A stretch of 34,173 nucleotides of DNA from an uncultured Ruminococcus sp. Lineage in GTDB: Bacteria > Bacillota > Clostridia > Oscillospirales > SIG627. Below, piece after piece: positions 16,337-24,776 of the stretch. The notes beneath the pieces were generated by a model. The model saw nothing but the letters and a program-made list of their open reading frames with translations, had not been told where the DNA came from and did no database searches. How positions within the stretch are numbered: position 1 is the first letter of the stretch; each line of letters starts with the position of its first letter. The stretch covers positions 1 to 34,173 of the forward strand of contig CADBPF010000114.1 of NCBI GenBank assembly GCA_902796545.1. The letters run 5' to 3'. Position numbers and translations under genes: made by a program.

Positions 16337-17084
16337 CTAAGCGTTCCTCCCTTCCGACCGCGCCTTTGCGGCAGCTTTCCACCGCGGACGCCGTACCGAT
16401 CAGCGAGGGCAGGACCTCGTCACGCGCGCCGAAGCGATCGACTGCGCCGTCCCGGATCACCACGATATGATCCGCGATCTCCAAAATGCGTTCCTGATGC
16501 GAGATCACGATGATCGAACTGTCGGCGATCTCGTCGCGCATTCTTGCAAAAGCTTCGATCAGATTCTGAAAACTCCAAAGGTCGATGCCCGCTTCCGGCT
16601 CGTCGAAAATGGACAAGGCGGCGCCGCGCGCGAGCACGCTTGCGATCTCGATGCGTTTGAGCTCGCCGCCGGAAAGGCTTGCGTTCACCTCGCGTTCCAG
16701 ATAATCGCGCGCGCAGAGCCCCACGCGCGAGAGATAGTCGCAGGCGTCCGAGGGCGCAAGCGGCTTTCCGGAGGCAAGACGCAATAGATCCTGCACGCGA
16801 ATACCCTTGAAGCGCACCGGCTGCTGGAACGCAAAGGCGATCCCCAGGCGTGCGCGTTCCGTGATCGAACGATCCGTGATATCTTCGCCGTGAAAGTAGA
16901 TTTTGCCGCCCGTCGGGCGCTCGACGCCGGCGATCAGCCGCGCAAGCGTGGATTTCCCGCCGCCGTTCGGGCCGGTGACGACCACCAGCTCGCGGTCGGG
17001 GATCACAAGATCCACGTGCTGCAGGATCTCCTTTTGACCGTCGCCCTCCGCGACCGAAAACGATAGATCTTTTAATTCCAACAT
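16329..17084 (-). CDS. sufC: SufC-type Fe-S assembly ATPase
   Basis: 251 residues, a soluble ABC ATPase. Walker A is GPNGGGKST, the signature is LSGGELKRIEIASVLARG, Walker B is LSIFDEPEAGID and the switch His is in ISHQERI. The E-L-K-R-x-E-I form of the signature and the DEPEAGID box are typical of SufC rather than of transporters. ATG 17084 has CAGGAGA about 11 bases upstream. Its end overlaps sufB by 8 bases. A near-consensus promoter lies at 17151-17179. Confidence 0.92.
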   Translation of the reverse strand: MLELKDLSFSVAEGDGQKEILQHVDLVIPDRELVVVTGPNGGGKSTLARLIAGVERPTGGKIYFHGEDITDRSITERARLGIAFAFQQPVRFKGIRVQDLLRLASGKPLAPSDACDYLSRVGLCARDYLEREVNASLSGGELKRIEIASVLARGAALSIFDEPEAGIDLWSFQNLIEAFARMRDEIADSSIIVISHQERILEIADHIVVIRDGAVDRFGARDEVLPSLIGTASAVESCRKGAVGREERLDA

Positions 17085-17124
17085 GGGGTAATGCTTCTCC
17101 TGAACTTTGCGATTTTACAAAATG

Positions 17125-17149
17125 ATCCCGTGCCGGATCGGCACGGGAT
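17125..17149 (-). terminator. Hairpin ending the acyltransferase operon
   Basis: ATCCCGTGCC at 17125-17134 pairs with GGCACGGGAT at 17140-17149. On the minus strand it is followed by CATTTTG. It lies 46 bases beyond the stop of the MBOAT gene. The T run is short, so it may be a moderate terminator. It overlaps the predicted sufC transcription start. Confidence 0.55.
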
Positions 17150-17150
17150 T

Positions 17151-17179
17151 ATTATACCATAAACTTTTCGATTTGTCAG
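17151..17179 (-). promoter_or_regulatory. σA-type promoter of the sufCB-dfx operon
   Basis: On the minus strand CTGACA (17179-17174, 5 of 6 to consensus) is followed by a 17-base spacer and an exact TATAAT (17156-17151). The predicted start near 17144 falls inside the hairpin at 17125-17149. Transcripts from this promoter would lack part of one arm, while read-through transcripts from the upstream operon would carry the whole hairpin. Confidence 0.75.
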
Positions 17180-17195
17180 CCGTTTGCCCGCCGAA

Positions 17196-18634
17196 TCAAT
17201 AATTTCCGTAGATAAAGGGACTGCCGCCGGTGTACGCAAGACAGAGGATCAGCCCGCAGAACACGAAAAACAGCAAAAGATGCCGGAATTTTTTCAGATC
17301 CAAAAGCGGATAGTAGCCGTCCACGAAGGAAAAGTTTTGCTTTTTCAGCGCGCTTTTTGCCGCTTTGGAGCGCAAAAGCGCCGCGATACTGCAGGCGATC
17401 AAAACGACAAGTCCGACGAAGAACCACAGATACGGCTGCTCCAGTCCGCCGCAAAAGGCGAAGATCCGCCCGAGGATCCGCAGGGCGTGCTCCAGAGAAT
17501 CCGCCCGGAAAAAGATCCAGCAGATCGTGGTAAACAAGAAAGTGATCGCGATGGATAGAAGGTTAGACAGCGTTTTGTGTTTCTTTTCGGCGCTATGCGT
17601 CAGCGTCATCCAGACCTTATGGACGGCAAGCGCAAGCCCGTGCAGGGCGCCCCAGATCAGATACGTCCAGTTTGCGCCGTGCCAAAGCCCGCCGATCACC
17701 ATGGTCAAAAACAAATTGAGATAGGTGCGCGCCTTGCCCTTCCGGTTGCCGCCGAAGGAAATATACAAATATTCCTGCAGCCACGCGGACAAGGTGATGT
17801 GCCAGCGCTTCCACAGCTCGGTCACGTTGTGCGCAAGATACGGCAGATTGAAGTTGCGCGGCAGATCGAAACCCAAAATCTTTGCCGTGCCGATCGCCAT
17901 ATCCGAATAGCCGGAAAAGTCGAAATAGATCTGCAGGGAATAAGCGAAAGCGGCAAGCGCGACGGTCAGACTGCCAAACACCGCCGGCGTTTGATAGACC
18001 GATAGACCTGCCCGACGAAGACCGACAGGTGATCCGCAAGCACGATCTTTTTGAAAAGCCCGAACGCGAAAATCTGAACGCCCTGTGACAAACGCTCAAA
18101 CCCGAGCGGGCGATAAGCGTCCAGCTGTTTGAAAAACTCGCCGCTTTTCTGGATCGGTCCGGAGGTCAGCTTCGGGAAAAAGGACAAATACAGCGCAAGG
18201 TCGATCAGCCCGCGCGCCTCTTGCTTTTGGCGTTTGACGTCCACAAGATAGCCGATCGCGGAAAAGGTGTAAAACGAGATCCCGAGCGGCAAAATCAGGC
18301 GCAAAACGATCGCGTCGGTCCCAAACAGGGCAGTAAAGGATGCGGCAAAGAAGTTAAAATACTTGAAAACGCCCAAAACCAGAACGGAAGCGACGATCCC
18401 GAGGCCGGTGAAGCGCTTATACTTTGCGCAAAGCCAGGTGGAAAGCGTCAAAAGCGCGAGCACCGCGGCAAAGCGCCAGTCCGCGTAAACGACGAAGAGA
18501 TAGCTTGCAAACAGCAAGATCCACTTGGATACGCGATGGGCAAGGGATCCGTTTTTGACGGTTTTTTGCAGGATCCAAAGCAGGAAAAACAGGATCGCAA
18601 CGAAAAGGAAAAACACCAGGCTGATCATTTGCAT
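17196..18634 (-). pseudogene. MBOAT (AlgI-like) O-acyltransferase, frameshifted by an 8-bp tandem duplication
   Basis: Membrane O-acyltransferases of this group move acyl groups across the membrane onto extracellular polymers with an SGNH partner. The N-terminal part (18634 to about 18000) has several TM segments and the FFPKLTSGPIQ motif. The C-terminal part (about 18000 to 17196) has ELWKRWHITLS, YISFGGNRKG and GLWHGANWTYLIWGALHG with the expected catalytic His. The frames are joined by GGTCTATC repeated twice (plus strand GATAGACC, 17993-18000 and 18001-18008). Removing one copy reads QVYQTPAVFGSL and gives a normal 476-residue protein. ATG 18634 overlaps the end of the SGNH gene by 10 bases. 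It is either inactivated, phase-variable or a sequence error. Confidence 0.85.
17993..18008. repeat. 8-bp perfect tandem duplication (GATAGACC x2) causing a frameshift
   Basis: The two units abut exactly. One unit would restore the MBOAT reading frame, two break it. Copy number modulo three decides the frame, so slipped-strand mispairing could switch the gene. Confidence 0.9.
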
Positions 18635-19655
18635 AGTCTGCCACCTGCTTCCAAGTCGCAAATCGTTTGATAGAACGCGTCCGCCATTACGGCGTGCCCC
18701 GCGGCGTTCAGATGCCCCGATCCGATCAGCCCGGTACAAAAGCCGTGCGGCACCTGTCGGGATTCCCGCCAAAGCCGCTCAAAGGGCCCGGTCAGATCCA
18801 CAAACGGGATCCCGGATCGCTCTGCCGATTCGGTAAAAGCCAAAAGACAGGCGTCTTTCGGATAGGAAACGCTGCCGTCCGGCAAAAAGGTTTCAGTCGG
18901 ATGATAGACAATGACGATCGGCACGCCGGAGGTTGCCTGTACTTGGGCAAGATAGGAAAAAAGCGCGTCGTACGCCGCCTGATCGACGGTCGGCTCCGGG
19001 GTCTGCGCCGCTTTTTCCGCCTGCGGCTCCGCGGAGGACGCCGAGGGCAAAAACAGCTTCAATAAGCCGCCGGTCGCCTGATGATACACCTGCCGGAAAA
19101 ACGGGACCTGCTGCAGGGCGCCGACAAGCCCTCCGTTATGGCTCTGCGTGCGCTCGACCGTGCCGGAAAGCACTTTCGAGACGTTTTCCATAGTTAAATC
19201 GACCGTACTCGTTTCGATGATCACCGCCTTGACGGAGGACCGGTACAGATCGAGATTCTTTTCAAGATACGCGCAGGTCTTGTAAAAATCGTGTCCGGAG
19301 ATCCCGAGGTTATAAACCGAATAGCGCCCGGAAAGCTTTTCGCCCAGAAGATACGCCGCGTTTTGCGTTTGCAAAACGTTGGTCGCCTCCATGTGGGAGG
19401 AACCGAGCACCAGGATATCGGGGTTTTCGATCACTTTCGGGTTATTGAAGCCCGCGGCGTCGTAACGCCCGAACGCCACGCCTCGGTCGCCTTGACCCAG
19501 ACGGAGTTGGCGCTCCACACGTAGTCGGTATTCCCGTTCGGGTTGTCCGCGTGGACCGGCGTCAGGCTATACAGGCACATCAGCCCCGAAAGGATCGCGA
19601 CTGCCGCAATCAGCGCGGCAATCGTTTTGAGCACACCTTTACAGAATCGGATCAT
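18625..19655 (-). pseudogene. SGNH/AlgJ-like acetyltransferase partner, frameshifted by one base
   Basis: The N-terminal part starts at ATG 19655 with AGGGAGA upstream. It has a signal anchor (about residues 8-32) followed by NTDYVWSANSVWVKATE. The frame then changes and continues GVAFGRYDAAGFNNP, with the SGNH nucleophile block LVLGSSHMEA and the late HLNAAGHAVMADAF block carrying the catalytic His. On the minus strand the junction reads GAGGCGTGG (around 19481); one more G restores the phase and gives 343 residues. Such proteins transfer acetyl groups to extracellular glycans together with an MBOAT protein, which here follows directly with overlapping ends. Both members of the pair are broken. 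Sequencing error cannot be excluded. Confidence 0.8.
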
Positions 19656-19676
19656 GGTCTCTCCCTGTTTCAAAAG

Positions 19677-20642
19677 TCAGTCGGTCTCGTACTCCACTTC
19701 GCCGTAATTGTCGATCACCAGAGCTTCAACGCGTTTGAGATAATAGATCGCGTCGTTGTCTTTTGCGTCGTTGGTCGGCGTGGAGGAATCGTAATCGATC
19801 TCGTAGTCCGTGCCGTTTTCGGTCAAAAAGACCAGACAGCCGTCGCCGACGGGCGTTTGATACGTATAGCGGCGCTCCAGATCCGTTTGCGCGTCCAACA
19901 CAAAGGTCGTGCTGCGGTATTCGCTTGCCGCGTGAAGATGCGCTTCGATCGGCTCGATCGCGTCCGCCTCCGGCAGTACTTCATTTTCGTCAAAAAGGAC
20001 CACGAAGCTTTCCAGAGTCCGGCGCGTATCGTCCTGAAATATGAGCACGGTCTGGATCGACTGCAACTCCAGGGTCTCGTAATCCACGGAAATAACGGTG
20101 CGCATCTGCGCTTCTTCGTCTATTTGCGCGTTTTGCCAGTAGTCGATCTCTTGGCTTGCGGAAAGGTAGGCGGTGATCTCAAGGCAGCGGCGATCGGTGT
20201 AATAGTCGTCCACCCGTTCGATCGTCTGCCCCAGGATGCCGTCGTCCAAAACCGCCCAGGGGTCCGGCAGAGGATCAAAGGAGATCAGCCGGGAAAAGGC
20301 GCCGTCGTCGCCCAAAACGTAACTATAATCCGCGCCGCTTACGAACACTCCGTCTCCGAAGACCGCCGGATCGCGGATGATCGTATGAGACGCGTCCGCG
20401 TAGGACAGACTCTCCTCATCACCGGAATCATAGCGGCGGCAAAGGACGCTTTCGTGTTTTTGCCGCAGGGTCTCCGCGTCGTTTGCAAGATAGATGCGCG
20501 TGAGCAGGTCGTTTCCGTATTTCGTTGCTTTCCCGGGAGTAAAAGCCCGCCGGAAAAGCCCCAGACAGCCGCTCAGATTTGCGCAAAGAACCGCGGCGCA
20601 CAAAAGCGTCAGCACGGTTTTGAAAACTAAGCGTTTTTTCAT
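19677..20642 (-). CDS. Predicted lipoprotein of unknown function
   Basis: 321 residues. Lys-Lys-Arg and a hydrophobic stretch end in a lipobox (LSGC, Cys about 26), so it should be lipid-anchored outside the membrane. The mature part is acidic, with a central β-rich region and no known motif. It contains a Glu/Asp-rich stretch around the middle and several aromatic-rich strands (YWQNAQ, RRYTYQTP). RBS: GGGGGA before ATG 20642. It lies 36 bases after the cyclophilin-domain lipoprotein and 21 bases before the SGNH gene, so it belongs to the same transcript and may work on the same cell-surface polymer. I do not recognise the family. Confidence 0.75.
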   Translation of the reverse strand: MKKRLVFKTVLTLLCAAVLCANLSGCLGLFRRAFTPGKATKYGNDLLTRIYLANDAETLRQKHESVLCRRYDSGDEESLSYADASHTIIRDPAVFGDGVFVSGADYSYVLGDDGAFSRLISFDPLPDPWAVLDDGILGQTIERVDDYYTDRRCLEITAYLSASQEIDYWQNAQIDEEAQMRTVISVDYETLELQSIQTVLIFQDDTRRTLESFVVLFDENEVLPEADAIEPIEAHLHAASEYRSTTFVLDAQTDLERRYTYQTPVGDGCLVFLTENGTDYEIDYDSSTPTNDAKDNDAIYYLKRVEALVIDNYGEVEYETD

Positions 20643-20678
20643 CTTTTTCCCCCGATCGTCGCGCTTGGCGCAGGCGCG

Positions 20679-21485
20679 CTATTCGCTCCACTCTACGCTT
20701 AAAGTGACCGTCGTATTTCCCTCGCCAAAGGCTTCGGCGTAGGCTTCCGGCGTCAGGTTTTCGATCTTGGCAAGACGGGCGTAAGACCAAAGGTTTTCCC
20801 CGCAGAAAAACGAGATCTGATCGCCCCCGTATAACAAAACGTCCCCGCAGACGGTGCGGATCTGCTCTTCCTCGCGTTCCAGGGTCCACGGCAGCGCGCC
20901 GATCTTCTCAAATCCGCCGTAATCGTGCAGATCCACGACGAGCGTTTCCATGCTCAAGCGGCGGATCAGATCCTCCGCCGCCGAGGTTTTGGCAAAATTC
21001 GCGTACAGGATCCGGTTCTCCGTATGGATCACAAGTACCGGATTCGGCGTGATCGCGTCGGGCTTCTCCGGGGACGGATCCGGATTTTCGTTTTCCCGCG
21101 AGCGGACCGTCACGCGAAGCGACTCGTCCACGCTCACGCGGTAAAGAAAGACCTCCTCTTCCCCGTCGATCGGCGAGTACGAGCGGACCGTCAGTCCGGT
21201 CTCTCCCGGGCGCTTTCCGGTCAGGGTGAAAACGACCGTATAAGGCGCGCCGTCGAGCGTTTCGTGATCCGGATCGGGATAAAAACGTTTCCCTGCAAGA
21301 TCCGCAATGCCGGGGTCGTCCAGGGCGGCGGTATATTCCGGCCCGCCGCCGTCAAATGATGAAAACTCCAGTTTCGCGGTATTCGGATCCACTTCGATCC
21401 CTCCTTTTTGCGGCGCACAAGCGACCGCGGCAAGCGCGATCAAACAAGCAAAAGCCAAAGCAAGAATACGCGAATCAAGCTTCAC
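20679..21485 (-). CDS. Lipoprotein with a C-terminal cyclophilin-like domain
   Basis: 268 residues from GTG 21485 with AAAGGAGGA just upstream. The signal sequence ends in a lipobox (LAAVAC, Cys about 23). A first domain (about 35-125) contains TVVFTLTGKRPGETGLTVR, resembling a protease-inhibitor-like or Ig-like β-sandwich. After a Pro/Glu linker, residues ~150-268 hold a block with NFAKTSAAEDLIRRL, YGGFEKIGALPW, CGDVLLYGGDQISFF and YARLAKIENL. This is the pattern of the cyclophilin-like fold family (Cyclophil_like). Members need not have isomerase activity. Gene order links it to the lipoprotein and acyltransferase genes downstream. Function is unknown. Confidence 0.75.
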   Translation of the reverse strand: MKLDSRILALAFACLIALAAVACAPQKGGIEVDPNTAKLEFSSFDGGGPEYTAALDDPGIADLAGKRFYPDPDHETLDGAPYTVVFTLTGKRPGETGLTVRSYSPIDGEEEVFLYRVSVDESLRVTVRSRENENPDPSPEKPDAITPNPVLVIHTENRILYANFAKTSAAEDLIRRLSMETLVVDLHDYGGFEKIGALPWTLEREEEQIRTVCGDVLLYGGDQISFFCGENLWSYARLAKIENLTPEAYAEAFGEGNTTVTLSVEWSE

Positions 21486-21530
21486 GGGATCCTCCTTTGT
21501 CGTTTCTTCGGACAGCGCGTCAGATCGCGA

Positions 21531-22754
21531 TCAGAACGCCCATTTCCCCTTGCGGAAGATCGCAACGGTCTTGCCGTCGTGCGTGACGGCGTCGATATCG
21601 AGCCCCTCGTAGCCGACCATGAAATCCACGTGGATCATGGAATCGTTGATGCCGAGCGCGCGGCATTCTTCCAGCGTTTTATGCTCGAAATCCTTGATCG
21701 TGTCGGCAAAGCCCATGCCGAGCGCCAGGTGGCAGGCGGCGTTTTCGTCGAACAGCGTTTCATAAAACAAGAGTCCGGATTCGGAGATCGGCGAATTCAC
21801 GGGCACGAGCGCGCACTCGCCGAGATAGGCGGCGCCCTCGTCCATGGAAATCATTTTTTCCAACAGCGCCTGGTTTTTCTTTGCCTTGACCTCGACCGCT
21901 TTGCCGTTTTGGAAGCGGACGGAGAAATCCTCGATCAGCTCGCCCTGATAAGACAAGGGCTTCGTCGCGTAAACGACGCCCTCCGCCTTGCCCTTCATCG
22001 GGGAGATGAAGCACTCCTCGGTGGGGATATTCGGATTGAAGAAGGTGCCGCTCAAGGTGCGGTCTCCGCCGCCCTTGAATTCGGCTTCGGGGATCATGCC
22101 GACTATAAGATCGGTGCCGTTTTTGCCCTTGTAGTGCAGCTCTGCAATGCCGAGGCCGTTGAGATAAGCGCAGCGCTCGTGCAGATCCTGATTATGCTCG
22201 TTCCACGCCGCCGTGGGGTCCTCCGTCACGCGGGACGCGGCCAAGATCTCCTCCCAGAGTTTTTCCATCGCCCGAGCCTTGGTGAGCTCCGGAAACAGCT
22301 TCTTTGCCCACGCCGCGCCGGGAACGGCGGCAATGCACCATTGATACTTGTTCTCCATCGCGTCGAAATAGGGCTTGAGGATCGGGTAGCTCTTCTGATC
22401 CGCTTTCGCGATTTTTGCCTGGTTGATGCCCTTCAGCCCGTCCGGATCGTCGGAAGTCAGATAGATGCTGCAGGGCAAAGTATCCACGTAATGCTGCAAT
22501 CTCGCCTCTTCCCACTTTTCGACCTTTGCCATGGTGGTCACGCTCTGGTGGCGGACGTGCAGTTTTTCCAGCGGTTGATAGCGGAATTCCACCCGGACCT
22601 TCCGCGCGCCCGCTTTATAGCATTCATCGACCAATAATTCAACGAATTTCGGCTGATCCAGACCGCAGCGGATCCGGACGTCCTGCCCCTTTTGAATATT
22701 CACGCCGACTCTTGCGATCAGTCGGGCGTATTTCCGAAGAAGAGTTTGTTTCAT
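21531..22754 (-). CDS. M29-family (AmpS/PepS-type) metallo-aminopeptidase
   Basis: 407 residues, the usual size for the family. A cytoplasmic enzyme that removes N-terminal residues from peptides with two metal ions. The N-terminal part has the family pattern ARLIARVGVNIQKGQDV. The C-terminal catalytic half has NIPTEECF (Glu), ISESGLLFYETLFDENAACHLALGMG (Glu and His) and DSMIHVDFMVG (His and Asp), the expected metal-ligand blocks. RBS GAAAGGAAA precedes ATG 22754. It lies 50 bases after lysS and 45 bases before the lipoprotein genes, with no terminator seen, so it may be part of a long transcript. Confidence 0.92.
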   Translation of the reverse strand: MKQTLLRKYARLIARVGVNIQKGQDVRIRCGLDQPKFVELLVDECYKAGARKVRVEFRYQPLEKLHVRHQSVTTMAKVEKWEEARLQHYVDTLPCSIYLTSDDPDGLKGINQAKIAKADQKSYPILKPYFDAMENKYQWCIAAVPGAAWAKKLFPELTKARAMEKLWEEILAASRVTEDPTAAWNEHNQDLHERCAYLNGLGIAELHYKGKNGTDLIVGMIPEAEFKGGGDRTLSGTFFNPNIPTEECFISPMKGKAEGVVYATKPLSYQGELIEDFSVRFQNGKAVEVKAKKNQALLEKMISMDEGAAYLGECALVPVNSPISESGLLFYETLFDENAACHLALGMGFADTIKDFEHKTLEECRALGINDSMIHVDFMVGYEGLDIDAVTHDGKTVAIFRKGKWAF

Positions 22755-22804
22755 GTTGTTTTCCTTTCAAACGTCAGCTTCCAATGAAAGATCCTGCGCC
22801 TTGC

Positions 22805-24727
22805 TCAATACAGTTTCGCGCCGGCGGGGATCTGGTCGTCGAGCTGTAAGAGGTGCAGTTTTTCCTCGCCGTTCTCCTTATGGATCGCGGATAAGAGCAT
22901 TCCGCAGGATTCCAGCCCCATCATGGCGCGCGGCGGGAGGTTTACGATCGCAATACAGGTCTTGCCGATCAGCTCTTCCGGCTCGTAATACGCGTGGATG
23001 CCGGACAGGATCGTGCGATCGACTCCGGTACCGTCGTCGAGGGTGAATTGTAAAAGCTTTTTCGACTTCGGCACGGCGACGCAGTCCTTGACCTTGACCG
23101 CGCGGAAATCGGACTTAGAGAAGGTCTCGAAATCGACGAGATCGGCAAAAAGCGGCTCGATCTCGACTTTGGAGAAGTCGATCGCATCTTCCGCCGCCGC
23201 AGCCGGCGCGCAAGGATCAACCGGCGCCTTTTTCGGCGCGTCCAGGGGCTTCATCGTCGGGAATAGCAAAACGTCGCGGATGCTGGAAGCGTTTGTGATC
23301 AGCATCACCAGTCTGTCCACGCCGACCCCGAGGCCGCCCGTGGGAGGCATCCCGTAGGAAAGCGCGTTCAAGAAGTCCTCGTCCACGTCGTTTGCCTCTT
23401 CGTCGCCCTGCGCTTTGGCGCGCGCCTGCGCTTCAAAACGCTCCCGCTGGTCGATCGGGTCGTTCAATTCGGAAAAGGCGTTGGCAAATTCGCCGCCGAG
23501 CAAGAACAGCTCAAAACGCTCCGTGTAGCGCGGATCCTTCGGATCCTTCTTGGCAAGCGGCGAAATATCCACCGGATGGCCGGTCAAAAACGTGGGCTGA
23601 ACGAGTTTCTTTTCCACGTATTCTTCAAAGAACAGATTGAGGATGTCCCCGATCTTGTGGCGCTCCTCATAGGCGATCTTGTGCGCTTTGGCAAGCTCTC
23701 TTGCCTCTTCCACGGTCCTGACGCCGTCAAAGTCCACGCCCGAATACTCTTTGACCGCCTCTGCCATGGAAATGCGCTTGAACGGCTTGGAGAGATCCAG
23801 CTCCACGTCGCCCGCCGTAAAGACAGTCGTGCCGAGCACTCTCGACGCGGTCTCGCGGAACAGATATTCGGTCAGTTCCATCATGCCCTCGAAATCCGTG
23901 AACGCCTGATAGCATTCGAGCATGGTGAACTCGGGGTTGTGGCGGGTATCCATCCCCTCGTTGCGGAACACGCGGCCAATCTCGAACACGCGCTCAAAGC
24001 CGCCCACGATCAGGCGCTTCAAGTGCAGTTCCAGCGCGATGCGCAGGTACATATCGAGATTAAGCGTGTTGTGATGCGTGATAAAGGGGCGCGCCGCCGC
24101 GCCGCCCGCCTGCGTGTGCAAAACCGGCGTTTCCACCTCGATAAAGCCGCGCTCGGACAAAAGATCGCGCAGGGTGCGGATGATCTTGGAACGCTTCAAA
24201 AAGGTGTCGCGCACCTCGGGGTTCACGATCATATCAAGATAACGCTGACGGTAGCGCAGATCCTGATCCTTCAGCCCGTGGAATTTTTCCGGCAGGGGGA
24301 TCAGGCACTTGGCAAGCAATACGACCTTTTCGGTATGGATCGAGATCTCGCCGCGGCGCGTGCGGAACACCTTGCCCTCGACCGCCAGAAAATCGCCGAG
24401 GTCGTAGCTTTTGAAGGCGGCAAAGCCGTCCTCGCCCACGTCGTCGGTGCGGATATAGCATTGCAGCTTGCCCGTGGAATCGCAAAGATCGTAAAAGCAC
24501 GCTTTGCCCATATCCCGGCAGGACAAGATCCTGCCCGCGACCTTGACATATTTTCCGTCAAACGCGTCGAAATCCGCGCGGATCGTTTCAAAATGCGTAT
24601 CCACGTCCGCCTTGGTGATCTGATAGGGGTCCTTGCCCCCGGATTGCAGATCCTTGAGCTTTTCGCGGCGGATCCGCTCCTGCTCGCTTAAGGATAGTTC
24701 GTTTAAGGGATTCGTTCTGTCTTCCAT
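22805..24727 (-). CDS. lysS: Lysyl-tRNA synthetase (class II) with C-terminal Trbp111-like tRNA-binding domain
   Basis: 640 residues; typical bacterial class II LysRS is about 490-500. The N-terminal OB anticodon-binding domain (~60-160) is followed by the catalytic core with motif 2 (FEIGRVFRNEGMDTRHNPEF) and motif 3 (GVGVDRLVMLITNASSIRDV). From about residue 518 an extra domain carries FRAVKVKDCVAVPKSKKL, SGIHAYYEPEELIGK and NLPPRAMMGLESCGMLLS. This is the EMAP II/Trbp111 tRNA-binding fold usually seen at the end of MetRS. It probably improves tRNA capture. There is no Shine-Dalgarno sequence in the usual window before ATG 24727; see the hairpin at 24741-24764. Confidence 0.95.
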   Translation of the reverse strand: MEDRTNPLNELSLSEQERIRREKLKDLQSGGKDPYQITKADVDTHFETIRADFDAFDGKYVKVAGRILSCRDMGKACFYDLCDSTGKLQCYIRTDDVGEDGFAAFKSYDLGDFLAVEGKVFRTRRGEISIHTEKVVLLAKCLIPLPEKFHGLKDQDLRYRQRYLDMIVNPEVRDTFLKRSKIIRTLRDLLSERGFIEVETPVLHTQAGGAAARPFITHHNTLNLDMYLRIALELHLKRLIVGGFERVFEIGRVFRNEGMDTRHNPEFTMLECYQAFTDFEGMMELTEYLFRETASRVLGTTVFTAGDVELDLSKPFKRISMAEAVKEYSGVDFDGVRTVEEARELAKAHKIAYEERHKIGDILNLFFEEYVEKKLVQPTFLTGHPVDISPLAKKDPKDPRYTERFELFLLGGEFANAFSELNDPIDQRERFEAQARAKAQGDEEANDVDEDFLNALSYGMPPTGGLGVGVDRLVMLITNASSIRDVLLFPTMKPLDAPKKAPVDPCAPAAAAEDAIDFSKVEIEPLFADLVDFETFSKSDFRAVKVKDCVAVPKSKKLLQFTLDDGTGVDRTILSGIHAYYEPEELIGKTCIAIVNLPPRAMMGLESCGMLLSAIHKENGEEKLHLLQLDDQIPAGAKLY

Positions 24728-24740
24728 GATTTTGATAAAC

Positions 24741-24773
24741 GTGCCCGCCGGATGCGGCGGGCACGGATCCTTT
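24741..24773 (-). promoter_or_regulatory. Hairpin between an SD-like sequence and the lysS start
   Basis: A perfect 9-bp GC-rich stem pairs 24741-24749 with 24756-24764. On the minus strand AAAGGA (24773-24768) lies just before it, 40 bases from the ATG. Folding the stem leaves about 16 unpaired bases between AAAGGA and ATG. The segment just before the ATG (GTTTATCAAAATC) has no purine-rich SD. There is no T run, so it is not a typical terminator. Confidence 0.45.
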
Positions 24774-24776
24774 CGT

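Noticed and set aside
15524-16513. A 329-codon plus-strand frame opposite sufB and sufC
   Set aside because: SufB and SufC are certain from motifs; the opposite frame has a His/Arg-rich composition typical of shadow frames and no ribosome binding site.
24741-24764. Intrinsic terminator between greA and lysS
   Set aside because: The stem is strong but followed by GTTTATCAAAATC, without a T run, and it sits in the lysS leader.
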